DNA of 64,000 bases from Streptomyces sp. NBC_01294. GTDB taxonomy: Bacteria; Actinomycetota; Actinomycetes; Streptomycetales; Streptomycetaceae. The notes under the pieces are model-generated. The model did not search any database. It was not told where the DNA came from and saw nothing but the letters and a program-made list of their open reading frames with translations. The stretch spans positions 1,426,001 through 1,490,000 of the forward strand of contig NZ_CP108423.1 of NCBI RefSeq assembly GCF_035917235.1, read 5' to 3'. The position numbers were made by a program, and so were the translations under genes. Of this stretch, positions 63,202 to 64,000 are shown piece by piece. How positions within the stretch are numbered: the first letter of the stretch is position 1; each line of letters begins with the position of its first letter.

Positions 63202-64000
63202 TCAGGCGAGGACGAAGTAGCGCAGCCACACGTACACCCCCGCGAGGACGGTGGTGACGGCGGTGACGATCAGGCCGTAGCGGCTGAACTGCCAGAAGGA
63301 GATGTGGTGTCCCGCGCGGTCGGCTATGCCCACCACGACCACGTTGGCGGAGGAGGCGACGATCGTGGCGTTGCCCGCGAGGTCCGCGCCGAGGGCGAAG
63401 GACCACCACAGCACCTGCGCCTGCTCGTTGCCGCCGCACGCCGCGACGATCTCGGCGACGATCGGGCTGGTGGACGCGACGAAGGGGATGTTGTCGATCA
63501 CCGCCGAGGGCACGATCGAACCGAACAGCAGGGCCATGGAGGCGCCGAGCAGATTGCCGTCCAAGGCGCGGGCGGCGGCCTGGCCGACGTCGGTGATGAC
63601 GCCGCTGCGCACCATCGCGCCGACCATGACGAACAGGCCGGTGAAGAAGGCCAGCGTGGGCCACTCCACATCCGCCGCGACCTCCGCCGCCTTCAGCCGT
63701 GAGACGGCCAGCAGGACCAGCCCGCCGGTGATGGCGACCACCGAGGGTTCGAGGTGCAGGGTGGTGTGGAGGACGAAGCAGGCCATCACGATGACGATGA
63801 CGACTCCGCTGACGGCCAGCAGCCGGCCGTCCTTGATGGCGTCCCGCTCCCGCATGGCCATCACGTGGGCCGCGCGCTTGGGGTCGTAACGGAACGCGTC
63901 GCGGAACATCCACCGGGCCATCACCGCGAACACCACGACGAGCAGGGTGGTGATGGGTGCCATGTGGAGCAGGAAGTCGTTGAACGACAGGCCCGCGCGG
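63202..64000 (-). CDS. NhaD/ArsB (IT superfamily) transporter, C-terminal part (cut by window edge)
   Basis: At least 265 residues, continuing beyond the window: codons upstream of the ATG at 63963 (GLSFNDFLLHMAP) still match the family. Seven or so membrane helices are seen, with the SAVIDNIPFVASTSP and GNATIVASSANVVVVGIA repeats characteristic of the NhaD/ArsB ion-transporter fold. Likely Na+/H+ or anion transport. Confidence 0.88.
   Translation of the reverse strand, partial: RAGLSFNDFLLHMAPITTLLVVVFAVMARWMFRDAFRYDPKRAAHVMAMRERDAIKDGRLLAVSGVVIVIVMACFVLHTTLHLEPSVVAITGGLVLLAVSRLKAAEVAADVEWPTLAFFTGLFVMVGAMVRSGVITDVGQAAARALDGNLLGASMALLFGSIVPSAVIDNIPFVASTSPIVAEIVAACGGNEQAQVLWWSFALGADLAGNATIVASSANVVVVGIADRAGHHISFWQFSRYGLIVTAVTTVLAGVYVWLRYFVLA

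Overview
The window is high-GC (about 70% G+C) actinobacterial chromosome and almost certainly Streptomyces. GTG starts are frequent, regulatory genes are dense, gene overlaps of the ATGA or GTGA type are common, strong GC hairpins lie between convergent genes, and the content (urate/allantoin catabolism, IclR regulator, SGNH hydrolase, I36-type secreted proteins, large TPR NTPases) is typical of that genus.

Layout. 0-5 kb: the end of a sugar ABC operon (ATPase, permease, binding lipoprotein) divergent from a Gfo/Idh/MocA dehydrogenase, then a DMT exporter. 4.5-7 kb: two small unknown genes, a RibD-like reductase and an SDR. 7.2-10.9 kb: allantoicase, allantoinase and their IclR regulator. 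10.9-17.7 kb: an FtsX-type ABC pair, a NarL-type two-component system, a membrane protein, a MocR regulator and a MobA-like nucleotidyltransferase. 17.9-19.6 kb: malate synthase. 20-22.8 kb: secreted SGNH hydrolase, VOC protein and an exonuclease/Mth938 fusion. 22.9-28.9 kb: purine permease, (8-oxo)guanine deaminase, urate oxidase, HIU hydrolase, OHCU decarboxylase, a short HTH regulator and a DUF77-like protein. 29-37.7 kb: hydroxypyruvate isomerase, tartronate semialdehyde reductase, catalase, agmatine-to-putrescine genes with their TetR regulator, and glyoxylate carboligase. Together the purine genes form a route guanine/urate to allantoin to glyoxylate, with two glyoxylate exits (malate synthase; carboligase-GlxR) and a catalase for urate-oxidase peroxide. 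Xanthine dehydrogenase, ureidoglycolate lyase and urease are not in the window.

The strongest regulatory observation is that five promoters of this catabolic set (aceB, allB/allR, hyi, katA, gcl) each carry two 15-bp TTCC-N7-GGAA-like boxes whose starts are exactly 21 bp apart. A second palindrome, TCAAC-N5-GTTGA, marks the aceB, allB, uraD and katA promoters.

37.9-43.3 kb: a zinc-ribbon protein, glutathione peroxidase, acyl-CoA synthetase, methyltransferase and an AlkZ-like DNA glycosylase. 43.6-53.6 kb is an accessory stretch: a decayed corA, an orphan flavoprotein, a frameshifted XRE-NTPase-TPR gene, and a small membrane protein followed by a two-gene unit (173-aa hydrophobic-headed protein plus a 1368-aa NLR-like NTPase with about 15 TPRs). 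These two proteins share a short glycine/histidine-rich motif at C- and N-terminus respectively, like amyloid-signalling effector/NLR pairs. 53.6-57.4 kb is a cell-envelope locus in which a secreted protein, the extracellular part of a Ser/Thr kinase and the tail of an M23-like peptidase look like related I36-type domains. 57.5-64 kb is an ion-homeostasis group: RCK-type channel protein, two-component system, KhtT/KhtU-like antiporter and a truncated NhaD/ArsB-like transporter.
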